Assembly (NCBI GenBank): GCA_029959325.1
Contig: JASCPF010000025.1
Coordinates: forward strand, 1-41,107
Direction of reading: 5' to 3'
Source of the DNA: Microbacteriaceae bacterium PS02068
GTDB lineage: Bacteria; Actinomycetota; Actinomycetes; Actinomycetales; Microbacteriaceae
DNA: 41,107 bases
The notes under the pieces were generated by a model, which saw only the letters and a list, made by a program, of their open reading frames with translations, made no database searches and was not told the DNA's origin. Below, piece by piece: positions 1 to 8,800 of the stretch (positions are counted from its first letter, which is position 1; every line of letters begins with the position of its first letter). A program made the translations under genes and the position numbers.

Positions 1-1127
1 ACCCAGAGTTGTGCGGGCACCTTCCGTGCCCGCTCTTCCGGGTTTACGTCCGAGGCTGGCGCAGCTTGTAGGAACAGCGTCGGTCGTCGGGTGCGTCCGA
101 GGGACGCGGCGATCAGTCGCTGCAGCTGCGGCGTCTGACCGGTGTACGACGTGCTCACCGCGAGGCGCCCAGCCAGCAGCCGAACCGCACGGTCGGGGTC
201 TTCGAGTGCGGCGATCGCGATCGTCGTACCGACCGCGCCGCCGGCCGCTGTGGGCGGTCCCGCCCACGTCCACTCATGCTTGTCTCGAGGCACCGCCGCG
301 AGGAGGTCCGTTTCCAGCTCTGGCATGTCGAGGTCGCCGCCATCGCAGAGCGTAACTCCTGCGGCGCGGGTGAGGAGACGGATGTCTTCGAGGACGGTGA
401 TCGCGGGTTGCGGGGCGTCCGCATAGATCCCGAACCGGCCCTCGCCGGTGGAGAGGATCTGCATCATTCGGCGCTGTGCGTGGAGCGCCGGGTCGGGTGC
501 GGCGATGCGTTCGGGATGCGCGGTGAGGTCGCCGCGGCAGCGGCTCGCGATCGGGCCCGTCCCGGCACCGGCGACGGGATTGTGGCAGTGCCCGGGATGT
601 GGGATCCCGGCGAGCGGGTGCCCGGTGTGACGCGGTGGCTTGTGGCACACCGGGCAGTTGTCGGCGAGGATGCGGCGGTGTCTGACGCACGCGAAGGTGA
701 ATGGGAACTGCCACGACATCCGCCACCTGCCTCCGGAGTCCGCCAGGCATTCGGGGCAGTACCGTCCCGCCATCCCGCCGACGGGGCAGCGGAAGCTGAT
801 CCGTCCCTGCCGGGTGTAGCGGATCGCGTGGCGTGCGAACCGCATCCGCGTCATCTCCTGGAACTGCGCCGCCGGGATCCCCGTCGACCGCTCCAGCCGG
901 GACGCCTGCTCATCGGTGAGCTCGGTCGCCCACTGCGCGGCCATCCACGATGTCGCTGACACCGCCCTGCCGCCCTCCTGCTCCACCAGGCCGAGCGCGC
1001 ACGCCATCTCCGCGACAGTCGCGCGGTTCGCGGCCGCCGAGGCCTCCAGCCAGGAGTCGAACGGCTCATCCGGCAAGGGGCGGACCCGGAACGGAAGGAC
1101 GCGCACGGCACCGGCCGTCTCGCTCAT
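1..1127 (-). CDS. tniQ: TniQ/TnsD-family target-selection protein, set 1 (3' end outside window)
   Basis: This is the last gene of the first Tn7-like operon; at least 375 residues are in the window and the C-terminus lies beyond base 1. TniQ/TnsD proteins bind the target DNA and recruit the TnsC ATPase. Reading from ATG 1127, the N-terminus contains PDEPFDSWLEA, the usual TniQ opening. A zinc-binding block follows at about residues 125-175: RYCPECLADSGGRW, then ACVRHRR and NCPVCHKPP, giving CxxC, C/H and CxxC ligands. The start ATG overlaps the tnsC stop in an ATGA, which supports translational coupling. The paralogue at 13659-16052 shares the same blocks, which confirms the frame. Total length and any C-terminal DNA-binding domains cannot be seen here. 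Family assignment is firm; the target site is unknown. Confidence 0.9.
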   Translation of the reverse strand, partial: MSETAGAVRVLPFRVRPLPDEPFDSWLEASAAANRATVAEMACALGLVEQEGGRAVSATSWMAAQWATELTDEQASRLERSTGIPAAQFQEMTRMRFARHAIRYTRQGRISFRCPVGGMAGRYCPECLADSGGRWRMSWQFPFTFACVRHRRILADNCPVCHKPPRHTGHPLAGIPHPGHCHNPVAGAGTGPIASRCRGDLTAHPERIAAPDPALHAQRRMMQILSTGEGRFGIYADAPQPAITVLEDIRLLTRAAGVTLCDGGDLDMPELETDLLAAVPRDKHEWTWAGPPTAAGGAVGTTIAIAALEDPDRAVRLLAGRLAVSTSYTGQTPQLQRLIAASLGRTRRPTLFLQAAPASDVNPEERARKVPAQLW

Positions 1128-2305
1128 CAGGCGGCCTCCTCGCCGGTCTCTTCGGCGCCGTCGCTCTTCAGTCGGCGTCGGCGCCGCTCACGGCGTGCCC
1201 GATCCTCTTGGTCGTGCTTGGCCTGCAGCTCGGTGCGCTCCGTTTCTGCTCCCTCGTCGATGCGGATGTCGTCGAGGAGCTTCCGGTCGATCCGCTCGGC
1301 GCCGGTGCGGATGGCGCGGGACGCGCCGCGGCGGATGAGGTCCATGAGCGAGCCGATGTTGCCGGTGGTGCGGGCAAACAGGTACCGCGACATGTCGACG
1401 AGCATCCCTTCGTGCGCGTCCGCGAGCACGAGGGCCTGTTCGATGTGCCAGAGCAGGCTGTCCCACTCCTGGCGGGTCTGCTTGGTGCGCAGGCTGTACG
1501 GGTCGAGGCTGAGCACGGTCCAGCGGCGGAACGTCTGCGCCATCGCCGCTTCCTTCCCGGTCGCGCCCTCGCCGACGAGGCCGCGTTCGCGGAGCGCGAC
1601 GCCGGCGAACAGGAAGGTGGCGCTGTACTCGTTGGACAGCCACTTCAGCTGGTTCGCGACCTCGACACCGTCGCGGGTGCGCATCTGGATGAAGTGCAGA
1701 TCGTCGATGATCACGAGGCGGGTGTCGTGCCGTTCGATGCAGTCCGCGGCCGCCCGCGCCAGATCTCGGCCGGCCATCGAACGGTGCAGGATGCCCGCGG
1801 TCGCGGGGTGGGCGTAGAACCCGAGGATCATCATGTGCAGGCCCTTGATCGTGAGGCGCCCTGGGACGGTGATGTGGCAGACCGGGAGGTGGAGGATGTC
1901 GCGATCCTCGTCGAGGTACTCGCCCACTTCCGCGATCCGCTGACGGTGGAAGTCGCGCCCGAACGTGTTGACCACCGTCGACTTCCCGAGGGCCGGTGGG
2001 GCGTCGAGGGCGGCGGCGGATTTGACCCGGTCGGAGTCCTGCAGGTTGCTGTCCAGGATGTCGCCCAGTTGCAGGTGCACCCCGTGCACCTGCCGGGTGC
2101 GCAGCAGGATGTTCGCGTGCCACGCCCGCCGGTCCGCGTTGTACCGCGCGAACTCGTCCGGGCCGAGCGATCCGAGCTGCTCGGTCGTTAGCAACGCGGG
2201 CTTATCGCGCGGGGGACGTTCGGCGAAGTCCTTCCATCCCTCGTAGGTCGACAGGCTCCGCTGCCGGCGAGGCGCGTCGTGCTCGCCCGGGACTGTGGCG
2301 GTCAT
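1127..2305 (-). CDS. tnsC: TnsC/TniB-family AAA+ ATPase, transposition regulator, set 1
   Basis: This 392-residue AAA+ ATPase should link the TniQ target-binding protein to the TnsAB transposase. Walker A is at about residues 102-110 (APPALGKST) and Walker B at about 197-204 (LVIIDDLH). The Walker A loop has A-P-P-A-L-G-K-S where the second copy has S-P-P-G-L-G-K-T, so one customary glycine is alanine; the catalytic GK[ST] is intact. ATG 2305 overlaps the tnsB stop in ATGA and its own stop overlaps the tniQ start in the same way, so tnsB-tnsC-tniQ are translationally coupled. The N-terminal stretch around residues 20-75 (EGWKDFAERPP, NADRRAWHANILLRT) matches the second TnsC closely and probably contacts TnsB. 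Family call is secure from motifs and operon order. Confidence 0.93.
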   Translation of the reverse strand: MTATVPGEHDAPRRQRSLSTYEGWKDFAERPPRDKPALLTTEQLGSLGPDEFARYNADRRAWHANILLRTRQVHGVHLQLGDILDSNLQDSDRVKSAAALDAPPALGKSTVVNTFGRDFHRQRIAEVGEYLDEDRDILHLPVCHITVPGRLTIKGLHMMILGFYAHPATAGILHRSMAGRDLARAAADCIERHDTRLVIIDDLHFIQMRTRDGVEVANQLKWLSNEYSATFLFAGVALRERGLVGEGATGKEAAMAQTFRRWTVLSLDPYSLRTKQTRQEWDSLLWHIEQALVLADAHEGMLVDMSRYLFARTTGNIGSLMDLIRRGASRAIRTGAERIDRKLLDDIRIDEGAETERTELQAKHDQEDRARRERRRRRLKSDGAEETGEEAA

Positions 2306-4452
2306 TGGATCATCTCCATCGGCTCGAAGTGGTAGTCGGATCGGATCGTGGGCTCGTCGATGTCGTCCTCGTCGTCGTCATCGCCCGTTTCGGGAATGTC
2401 GACGCGCTTGCGTGGGTCGCGGACCTCGCCGGTGAGCTCCCGTCCGAGATCTGTGGTGGGGTTCAGTTCGGCCTCGAGCATCCGCTGCACGGTGCGCAGC
2501 GACCACACCCCGTCAGCCGCGGGATCCTTCTCGTTGAGCTGCGCGGCCATGCGGGAACTCATCCGCCTCTCCGATGGGGTGAGCGCGCGTCCCGCGCCCC
2601 AGTCCTCGAGCAGCTGCGCGGCGACGTCGTCGACCTGAGAGGGGCGACCCTGGCGGATCGCGATCTTCTTCGCGTACTCCAGCGCGTCGAGGCTGAACGG
2701 TGTGTCGAAGGCTCCCTTGTGCTCCCACTCGAGGGTGTGCCAGGTGCCGTCCTCGGGGTCGTGGAAGTAGATCTGCGTCAAGTCGTCGGGGTTGACCACG
2801 AACGGCCACTCCGTGCCCTTGTCTCGGTGGATCGACCGGGCGCGGTTGCGGTACTTCGCGACCGAGTCTCCGGTGTAGCGCAGCTTGTGGATCTCGACGC
2901 CGTAGTGATTGAACTGCCGTTTCACCACCGGCAGCAGCTCGAGGAGAACGCTCCGGTCGATCGGCATCCGCAGTTGCCCGGCAACGGCGAGCCCCTGGTC
3001 GTATCTCTCGGCGGGGCTGAGCTTGACGCCGGGGAGGCGGGGATCCTCGAGGGAGTCGTGGGGTCGGAGGTGGTAGACCGTCGCGACCCATTCGCGGATG
3101 ATCTGCTCCAGCTGCGGGACCGTGTAGACCGCGTCGGCTTCGACGTCGTCGCCGCGGCCGCCGACGTCCGCGCCCTTGTAGCCAGGGAGTTCCTGGAGGA
3201 ACGTGTCGAGGGTGCGGAAGAACCTCTCGACAGGGCTCTTGTCGGTGGGCTGGTAGACGCGGGCCGGCTGGATGGATATGCCCAGGCGTGCGCACGCGCT
3301 GGTCACGTGCTCCGAGAGGTACGGTGCGCCGTGGTCGACGATGATCGTGTCGGGCAGGATCCCCGCACGGACGAACCGCGGGACGCGGATGCGCGTCGGG
3401 TCGACGAGCACGGAACCGGCGACACCGTGGAAGGGCCATCGTGCGCTCGTGCCCCACTCCGCGGGAGTGTCGAAGGGTTGGCACGCTTCCATGAGCACGC
3501 CGGATACGTCGATGGATTTCGTTGAGCCGGGCGTCAGCCGCATGCCGAGAATGCAGCGGGAGTAGAGGTCGATCGCGACCGTGAGGTCTGCGGCGACCCA
3601 CTTGCCCGTCACCGGGGCCACGGCGAAGACGTTGAGCGGCGTCGTATCGAGGAGAACGTATTGGCCGGGCGCGGTGGCGTGCAGGCGTCCGTACGGAGCG
3701 GGCGGCCGGTTCGCGTTGGAGCGCTTGCGCTTGGTGCTCCCGGAGAAGGTCGCGCGGCCACGGGAGAGCTCGTCGAGGATCTTGTATGCGGCGCTTCGAG
3801 AAGGGGCGGCGACGATACCTGGCCCGTGGGTGCGGTCGGCTCGGGCGTTGACTCTCGCGATGATGATGCTTTTCGCGACCTTCGACTCCGGCGTCTGCTC
3901 ATCGATGACCTCACGTGCCGCCGTGACCCAGCGGTCGTCGAAGTTGACGAGCAGATTGCCCGGCTGCGCCTTGCGGTGATCGATCAGTCCGATCTCGCCG
4001 GCATCCTTATACCGCGCCACCCACCTCGCGACGGTCCGGCGACCCTTACCGAGCTCGAGCGCCTTCGCCGCGATCCGCTCCTCGATGCGACGCTCCGGAT
4101 GGTAGGCGAGCTTCGGTTCGCCCTCACGTGCGATCTCGGCCGCCCCCGACCGGTAGCCGGTGAGGACCTCTCGCACATGATCAGCGCGCTCGGCGGACAC
4201 CGCGCGGGCCGCGTCGCTGGCATCGGCCCAGACGACACCCAGTGGAGCCGCGTCCTCATCGCGACTGTTTCCGGGGATGCGTGTCGTACCTCCCTCAGCG
4301 CGGGGGCGCAGGAGGTCGATCATCCGCAGGCGCCGAACCTGCCCAGTTCGAGTGCGGACGACGACCGCGCCATCGCAGATCTCCGCAACAGTGCAGGCGT
4401 CGCCGTCGTAGACGATATCCACGCCTGGTTTCAGGGTCCACGTGCTGCTCAT
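2302..4452 (-). CDS. tnsB: TnsB-family DDE transposase, set 1
   Basis: The 716-residue protein is the DDE strand-transfer enzyme of the element. A helix-turn-helix region lies at about residues 120-165. The integrase-core (rve) domain spans about 255-415 with the triad Asp ~269 (LLDTTPLNVF), Asp ~373 (IIVDHGAPY) and Glu ~409 (SPVERFFRT). The second Asp and the Glu are separated by 35 residues, the classical D-35-E spacing. A Mu-transposase-like C-terminal region (RFNHYGVEIHKLRY type) follows, then a very acidic tail (TGDDDDEDDIDE). I chose ATG 4452 because AAGGAG sits 7 nt upstream; an in-frame ATG 15 bp earlier has no such site. Its stop overlaps tnsC. A 34-bp gap separates it from tnsA, unlike set 2 where tnsA and tnsB overlap. 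Confidence 0.95.
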   Translation of the reverse strand: MSSTWTLKPGVDIVYDGDACTVAEICDGAVVVRTRTGQVRRLRMIDLLRPRAEGGTTRIPGNSRDEDAAPLGVVWADASDAARAVSAERADHVREVLTGYRSGAAEIAREGEPKLAYHPERRIEERIAAKALELGKGRRTVARWVARYKDAGEIGLIDHRKAQPGNLLVNFDDRWVTAAREVIDEQTPESKVAKSIIIARVNARADRTHGPGIVAAPSRSAAYKILDELSRGRATFSGSTKRKRSNANRPPAPYGRLHATAPGQYVLLDTTPLNVFAVAPVTGKWVAADLTVAIDLYSRCILGMRLTPGSTKSIDVSGVLMEACQPFDTPAEWGTSARWPFHGVAGSVLVDPTRIRVPRFVRAGILPDTIIVDHGAPYLSEHVTSACARLGISIQPARVYQPTDKSPVERFFRTLDTFLQELPGYKGADVGGRGDDVEADAVYTVPQLEQIIREWVATVYHLRPHDSLEDPRLPGVKLSPAERYDQGLAVAGQLRMPIDRSVLLELLPVVKRQFNHYGVEIHKLRYTGDSVAKYRNRARSIHRDKGTEWPFVVNPDDLTQIYFHDPEDGTWHTLEWEHKGAFDTPFSLDALEYAKKIAIRQGRPSQVDDVAAQLLEDWGAGRALTPSERRMSSRMAAQLNEKDPAADGVWSLRTVQRMLEAELNPTTDLGRELTGEVRDPRKRVDIPETGDDDDEDDIDEPTIRSDYHFEPMEMIQ

Positions 4453-4486
4453 CGCTATCTCCTTCAAGTGTTGAGGTGGTGGTATC

Positions 4487-5296
4487 TCAGGCCCGCGTCA
4501 CGATGCTCGTGGCGCTCAGAAGTCGAGTCAGGTCGGTGCTCAGCCGGCGAGCCCACAGCAGGTGCAGGACGAGCGCGCGTGCTGCGAGACGCCCGCCGGT
4601 GACGGGCACGATCGCGCGCACTGCCTCGCCGAACGCCATGGGCGATCTCAGCTCGCCGAGCGCGGCGGTGACGTCGCCGCCGGCGAACTGGAACGACCGG
4701 CGGTAGCCGGCAAGGAACTGGACGTTGCGCAGCAACACTTCATCGGGCTCGGATTGGACGCGGTACTCCCACCCGTGCGGTTCGATCACGCGCCGCGACC
4801 AGCTCAGCGAGTCACGCACCTTCGGGACGGTGAGCTTCGCGGCGGGCTTCACATCCACCACGCAGACGGTGTGGTCCGCGTGGACCATCAGATAGTCGGG
4901 AATGTGGCGACGGCGTGCGCCCTTGTCCTCCCCCTCGAGGAGGAACGGCTGAGAGAGAATCCAGTCGACGCGAGGGTCGAAGTCGGCCAGCAGCAGGTTC
5001 GCGTACTCGAGTCGCGACTCGTACCCGACATGCGCTTGCATGGTCGCCGACCAGTAGCTGCCCGAGAAGTGCCGCTGCCCCCGGTACCAGCGGAACTCAC
5101 GCCACGGGACGGCGGCGTCGAAGACGCTCAATCGAGCTGACTGCAGCGGAACAACGTCCACCTCGCCACCCATTTTGCGAACCATCAGCCCGACATCCGC
5201 CTGGCGCGTTCCGCCCCGCGTCTCGAGTTGCTCGCGCGCCGTCATGAAGCCAGCGTGAGGGTCGAATCGGTCCGGGAGAATGCACGCTTCTGCCAT
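4487..5296 (-). CDS. tnsA: TnsA-family endonuclease, set 1
   Basis: TnsA makes the 5' cuts at transposon ends, giving cut-and-paste transposition together with TnsB. The PD-(D/E)XK-like core is visible: Glu in GYESRLEYANLL (about residues 92-102), Asp in IPDYLMV (~134) and the VVDVKP strand (~147-151) with the catalytic lysine. In E. coli TnsA the residue two before the lysine is Gln; here it is Asp. The block FRWYRGQRHFSGSYW (about 68-82) is matched in TnsA of set 2, which confirms homology. The start is uncertain: ATG 5296 gives 269 residues but has no clear ribosome-binding site, and in-frame ATGs at residues 18 and 38 are possible and closer to the length of the second copy. It is the first gene of the operon, transcribed away from the winged-helix regulator at 5509. 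Confidence 0.88.
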   Translation of the reverse strand: MAEACILPDRFDPHAGFMTAREQLETRGGTRQADVGLMVRKMGGEVDVVPLQSARLSVFDAAVPWREFRWYRGQRHFSGSYWSATMQAHVGYESRLEYANLLLADFDPRVDWILSQPFLLEGEDKGARRRHIPDYLMVHADHTVCVVDVKPAAKLTVPKVRDSLSWSRRVIEPHGWEYRVQSEPDEVLLRNVQFLAGYRRSFQFAGGDVTAALGELRSPMAFGEAVRAIVPVTGGRLAARALVLHLLWARRLSTDLTRLLSATSIVTRA

Positions 5297-5508
5297 AGAT
5301 TCGCGAATTACGATTCAGGATCGCACTCTTGATTTCCTGGGCTACTTCGGTATATGCGATTTACGAATACCAATGAATGTGACATTCACTGTAGTCGATG
5401 TCATATACACAACAGTCACCGTCAGGGATACAAATATAGGGACCACGAAATCAACGCGCGCAGGCCCGCCTGAACCCCACGTCGGCCGCGTGTGCGACAC
5501 TCAAGGAC
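5297..5508. promoter_or_regulatory. AT-rich divergent control region between tnsA and winged-helix regulator, set 1
   Basis: This 212-bp gap lies between two divergent genes and is clearly AT-richer than its surroundings. At 5374-5414 it holds a block also found in the set 2 divergent region (20141-20180): TGAATGTGACATT is identical in both, and TCANATACACAACA follows at nearly the same spacing (30 versus 29 bp between block starts). Here GAATGTGACATTC is a palindrome around its centre, and TGACAT-N12-ATGTCA (5380-5403) forms a larger inverted repeat. ACTCTTGATT (5325-5334) is shared with 20035-20044. Conservation beside two diverged tns operons suggests an operator for the divergent regulator or TnsB sites near tnsA; both are inference. 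I could not fix -10/-35 boxes with confidence. Confidence 0.7.
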
Positions 5509-5826
5509 ATGACGATGTTGGAGCCCATCGCGCCGGAGGAATCCCGGCTCGTCTTCGGCAACAGCTACATGTACAGCGTCATGGTCGAGATCGCGGGCCT
5601 GCGCGGCGGGAAGTTCTCATCGAAGACGATCACCGACGCGACGAGACTCTCTCCTGGAATCGTGCATCCGCTGATCCAGAAGCTCCGCCGCGCGAACTTC
5701 ATCGAGTTCGTGGAGCGCGTGCCTGGAGAGCGGACCATTCTGTATCGGGTCCGCGAGAATCCCTGGTGGAATGCGGCGAGCCAGTACGTCGAAGAGGATC
5801 GCGCTACCGAGCGCTCCGCATCGTAG
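5509..5826 (+). CDS. Winged-helix regulator (MarR/ArsR-like), set 1
   Basis: A 105-residue protein with one winged helix-turn-helix domain: helices around residues 17-70 (SYMYSVMVEIA, KTITDATRLSPGIVHPLIQKLRR) and a wing (FVERVPGERTILYRV). The fold resembles MarR/ArsR/PadR-type repressors, but I do not recognise the exact family. It is homologous to the protein at 20251-20604 (shared pattern FGxxxM-MxEIA-GGKFSxxx-IHxLxxKL). Both are divergent from a tnsABC-tniQ operon, so repression or activation of transposition genes is the natural inference. ATG 5509 is preceded by AAGGAC. The gene ends 1 bp before the stop of the convergent KAP-like gene, leaving no room for a transposon end on that side. 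Confidence 0.85.
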   Translation: MTMLEPIAPEESRLVFGNSYMYSVMVEIAGLRGGKFSSKTITDATRLSPGIVHPLIQKLRRANFIEFVERVPGERTILYRVRENPWWNAASQYVEEDRATERSAS

Positions 5827-5827
5827 G

Positions 5828-8800
5828 TTAGTCACCGTTGGGTCTCGGGCGGTGTCGGTATACACGCATGACGCCGTCGACTTCATTGAAGGATGAGACG
5901 GCGGTGTCCGAGTCCTTGAGCAACTCCAGGAACGGTGTCGGATCTGGGACGAGCGGAAGATCGACATAAGTGTTTGCGGGCTGAAGAACCTCGGCGTACG
6001 CACCGCCGAGTTGGGCCACGTATTGCGGTACGAGGCCGGGCACGGTCGCCACGGATGCGCTGAGCGCAGCGACCTTTGAGCTGGTCGACGCTCCCGACAT
6101 CTGCATCAACTGTAGAGTTTCGGCTGGTAGGGGCTCGCGGGTCACCTCCGCCCAGGCGCCGAGCGCCTCAAGCACATCGGTTGATCCCCAAGCGGCGTTT
6201 CGAGGAATCGCATCAGCAAGCAGAGTCTTGACCCGGGGTGAGACATCGGGATTGCGAAGGAGCGACGCCACCAATGTCGCCGACGCGTTCGACGAAACGA
6301 TCCAGTCTGGCGCCGTCTGAGACTCCACGACAAATGCTTCCTGTGCGTGCGCGGTGGCGAGAGCTTGGAAGGTGCTAGCGCTGTCGTCGAGCAATCCTGC
6401 GTTCATGAGTGCCGTGACAAGATCCGCCTCATCCCCCATCGATCGTGATGCTGGGACCGTGTCTACGAGCTGTCCGGCAAGCGTGACACGAGCGGCGACA
6501 TCGAGCTCATCCTCAGAGACGAGGCGCGCGGCGAGAGTGATGCGCGCGGTCACGTCGGTCTCTGGCGGGACGGCGAGAGTGGGCGAAGCAGCGAGGTACT
6601 CGATCAGAGGAGCGTCCAGGGAGCGTACGGCGATGTAGTTCGTGACGTTCGCGAAGGTGAGGGGGAATCGGTGTGATTCAGCAAGAACGGGAAGCAGCGT
6701 CGCCGGCACTGCATTGATGTCTCGGATGAGCATCTCCGCGGGCATCCGCCGCGCGATCTCGCTTGCCGCGCCGGCCCTTGAAAGCTCCGCGGCCTCCATC
6801 ACATCCACTGCCATGTCAACGTCGGTGATACTCGGGCGGTGGGATGCGTCGATGCTTGACAGGTACGCCTCGAAGTGCCCGAGAACGTGGTCGAACGTCG
6901 GATCCTCGAGTTGCATGATTGCATCGAGCGCGATGTCGCCCCCGCCGACTGCCACCTCGAGGTTCGGCACATTTACCTCGTAACGGCGCGCGACCACGAC
7001 AGACCGCTGCGCGGCCGGTGGGAGCGCTCGGATATCTGCGAGACTGACGCCGAGTTGGGTAAGCGCAGCAGTCGCTCGCTGGGGCGTACCGTCAGCACTC
7101 AGTTCCGTGAGGCGCCCTGGGTTCTCAGCGAGAAGTCGCTTGACGTCGTCGGGTACCTCGTACTCCAGCTCTGGATTCAAGGACTCGAAGGCGGCGACGA
7201 CGAGATCGAGCTGATCCGCCGCGACGGCGGGTCCTTCAGTATCGATGAACTTGAAGACCCCGTCCCACTGCGCTGCGACGCGACTGATGAGCGTCGCTGG
7301 GAGCCGACCACGCTGCAAATAGCTGCGCATGAAGCCGACGGCGGCGGGGTCAGCAACGGCGAGAGCGGCGATGTTCTTCGCCAACCGACCGTCTTCTCGC
7401 GCCAGCAGCTGGTCGTAGATCGCGATGTTGAACAGCCCGGTCGATTCGAACGCGCGCGGGCCGCCGAGCTCGAGCACCGCGTCGACGTCCTTCTCGTCGA
7501 GTGGGTAGTCGTGATCCGGGGTGTCTGCTTGCAGGTGTTGGATCACGTAGGTCATCGCGGCTGCAGAGGCAATGACGCCGTAAAACTCGGAAGCGTAGAG
7601 TGCGAAGTTCCTATCGATCAGCCCTTCTGCGAGGAGGTCGTGCAGAAGCGGGTCGACGGTGCCGCGGATAAGTCTCGAGGAAGAGTCACTCGTCTGTCGC
7701 ATCAGCAACTGTTGGAAGTCGGCCGTGCGGTACCACTGCAGCTCAGCGCGCGCATCCTCAGAAGCCGCCGCGGTATCGGCGACGACTTGGTCGCTCCAAC
7801 GCGCCGGGACGGGCACGCCCAGATCCGCAGCGATCTCGTCAGCGGTGAGCTCGAAAAGAACCTCTCCATTCACGACGACCTGCAGAGCGTGGCCGGAGTC
7901 GATTGCCGCTTCCCAGAAGCGGGCAGTACTGAGCGCGGCGGGTGCCCAATCGGCTCCGCCAATTCGATAGGTCGCAGTGTGTCCACGCCTATGTACCCGT
8001 GGAAGCCAGCGTTCGACAAGATCTTGGAGCGCAGCGCCAAGTTGCTCAGCGCGCGCATCAGTCGCTGCAATCTGCGTACCCTGCTCACGCAGCGCAGCGA
8101 GCGTCGCCGACGCAGTATCCATCCCACTCGCGATGATTTCTCGCGAGCGTCGGTACAGCACGTCCAGCTCACTTGATCCGACCCGGATCAGCTCGAACTG
8201 CTTCATATGGGTGTTCTTGTAAGCAACAAGCGCGAACAACCCGCTTGAGGTGAGCCCGCCGAGCTTTCCGCCCGCCAGCACACGAGCGTGGAAGACCCGA
8301 AACTCGTTCAGGATGTTGCGCAGAAGCCGCATATCTGTCACGTGCTTCGCCACCACGCGGACCGCCTCGAAGGAGATCGCCGAGTCAACCTCGGCGGCCA
8401 GATCGAACAGGAGGTCGGCAGACGAGCGGTGTGTGATGAACGGCACGATCGGGACAACGAGCTCGAAGAACTTGGTTCGCTGCGTCGCCGCATCCGACAG
8501 TCCGCGGTCGGCCTGCCACACGCCCGGTGCTGCGTCCGGGCCATCCGGCGTATCGCGCGGCACCTCAAGGTCTTCGAAGATGCTGTCCCGGACAGCGTAA
8601 ACGAAGTGGACCGGACGCTTTCGAAGTTGTCGCGACGTGTTGAGCACGGTGTTGAGCTCACGCAGAGACGCGTAGATTGTCGGGTCCTCGAACCGGTCCA
8701 GGTCCTCAATGATCACGATGTCGCGACGAGTCTTTTCAAAGAAGTAGACGATCTCGTCGAGGTACTCATCGAAGTAGCTGCCACCGTCGGACTCCGCGGT

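Noticed and set aside
950..2191. Long plus-strand reading frame opposite tnsC/tniQ of set 1, and similar ones at 2305-3525, 14637-15320 and 35718-38318
   Set aside because: They lie antisense to genes with clear catalytic motifs, have the low-complexity Arg/Ala/Gly composition expected of GC-rich shadow frames, and show no family features.
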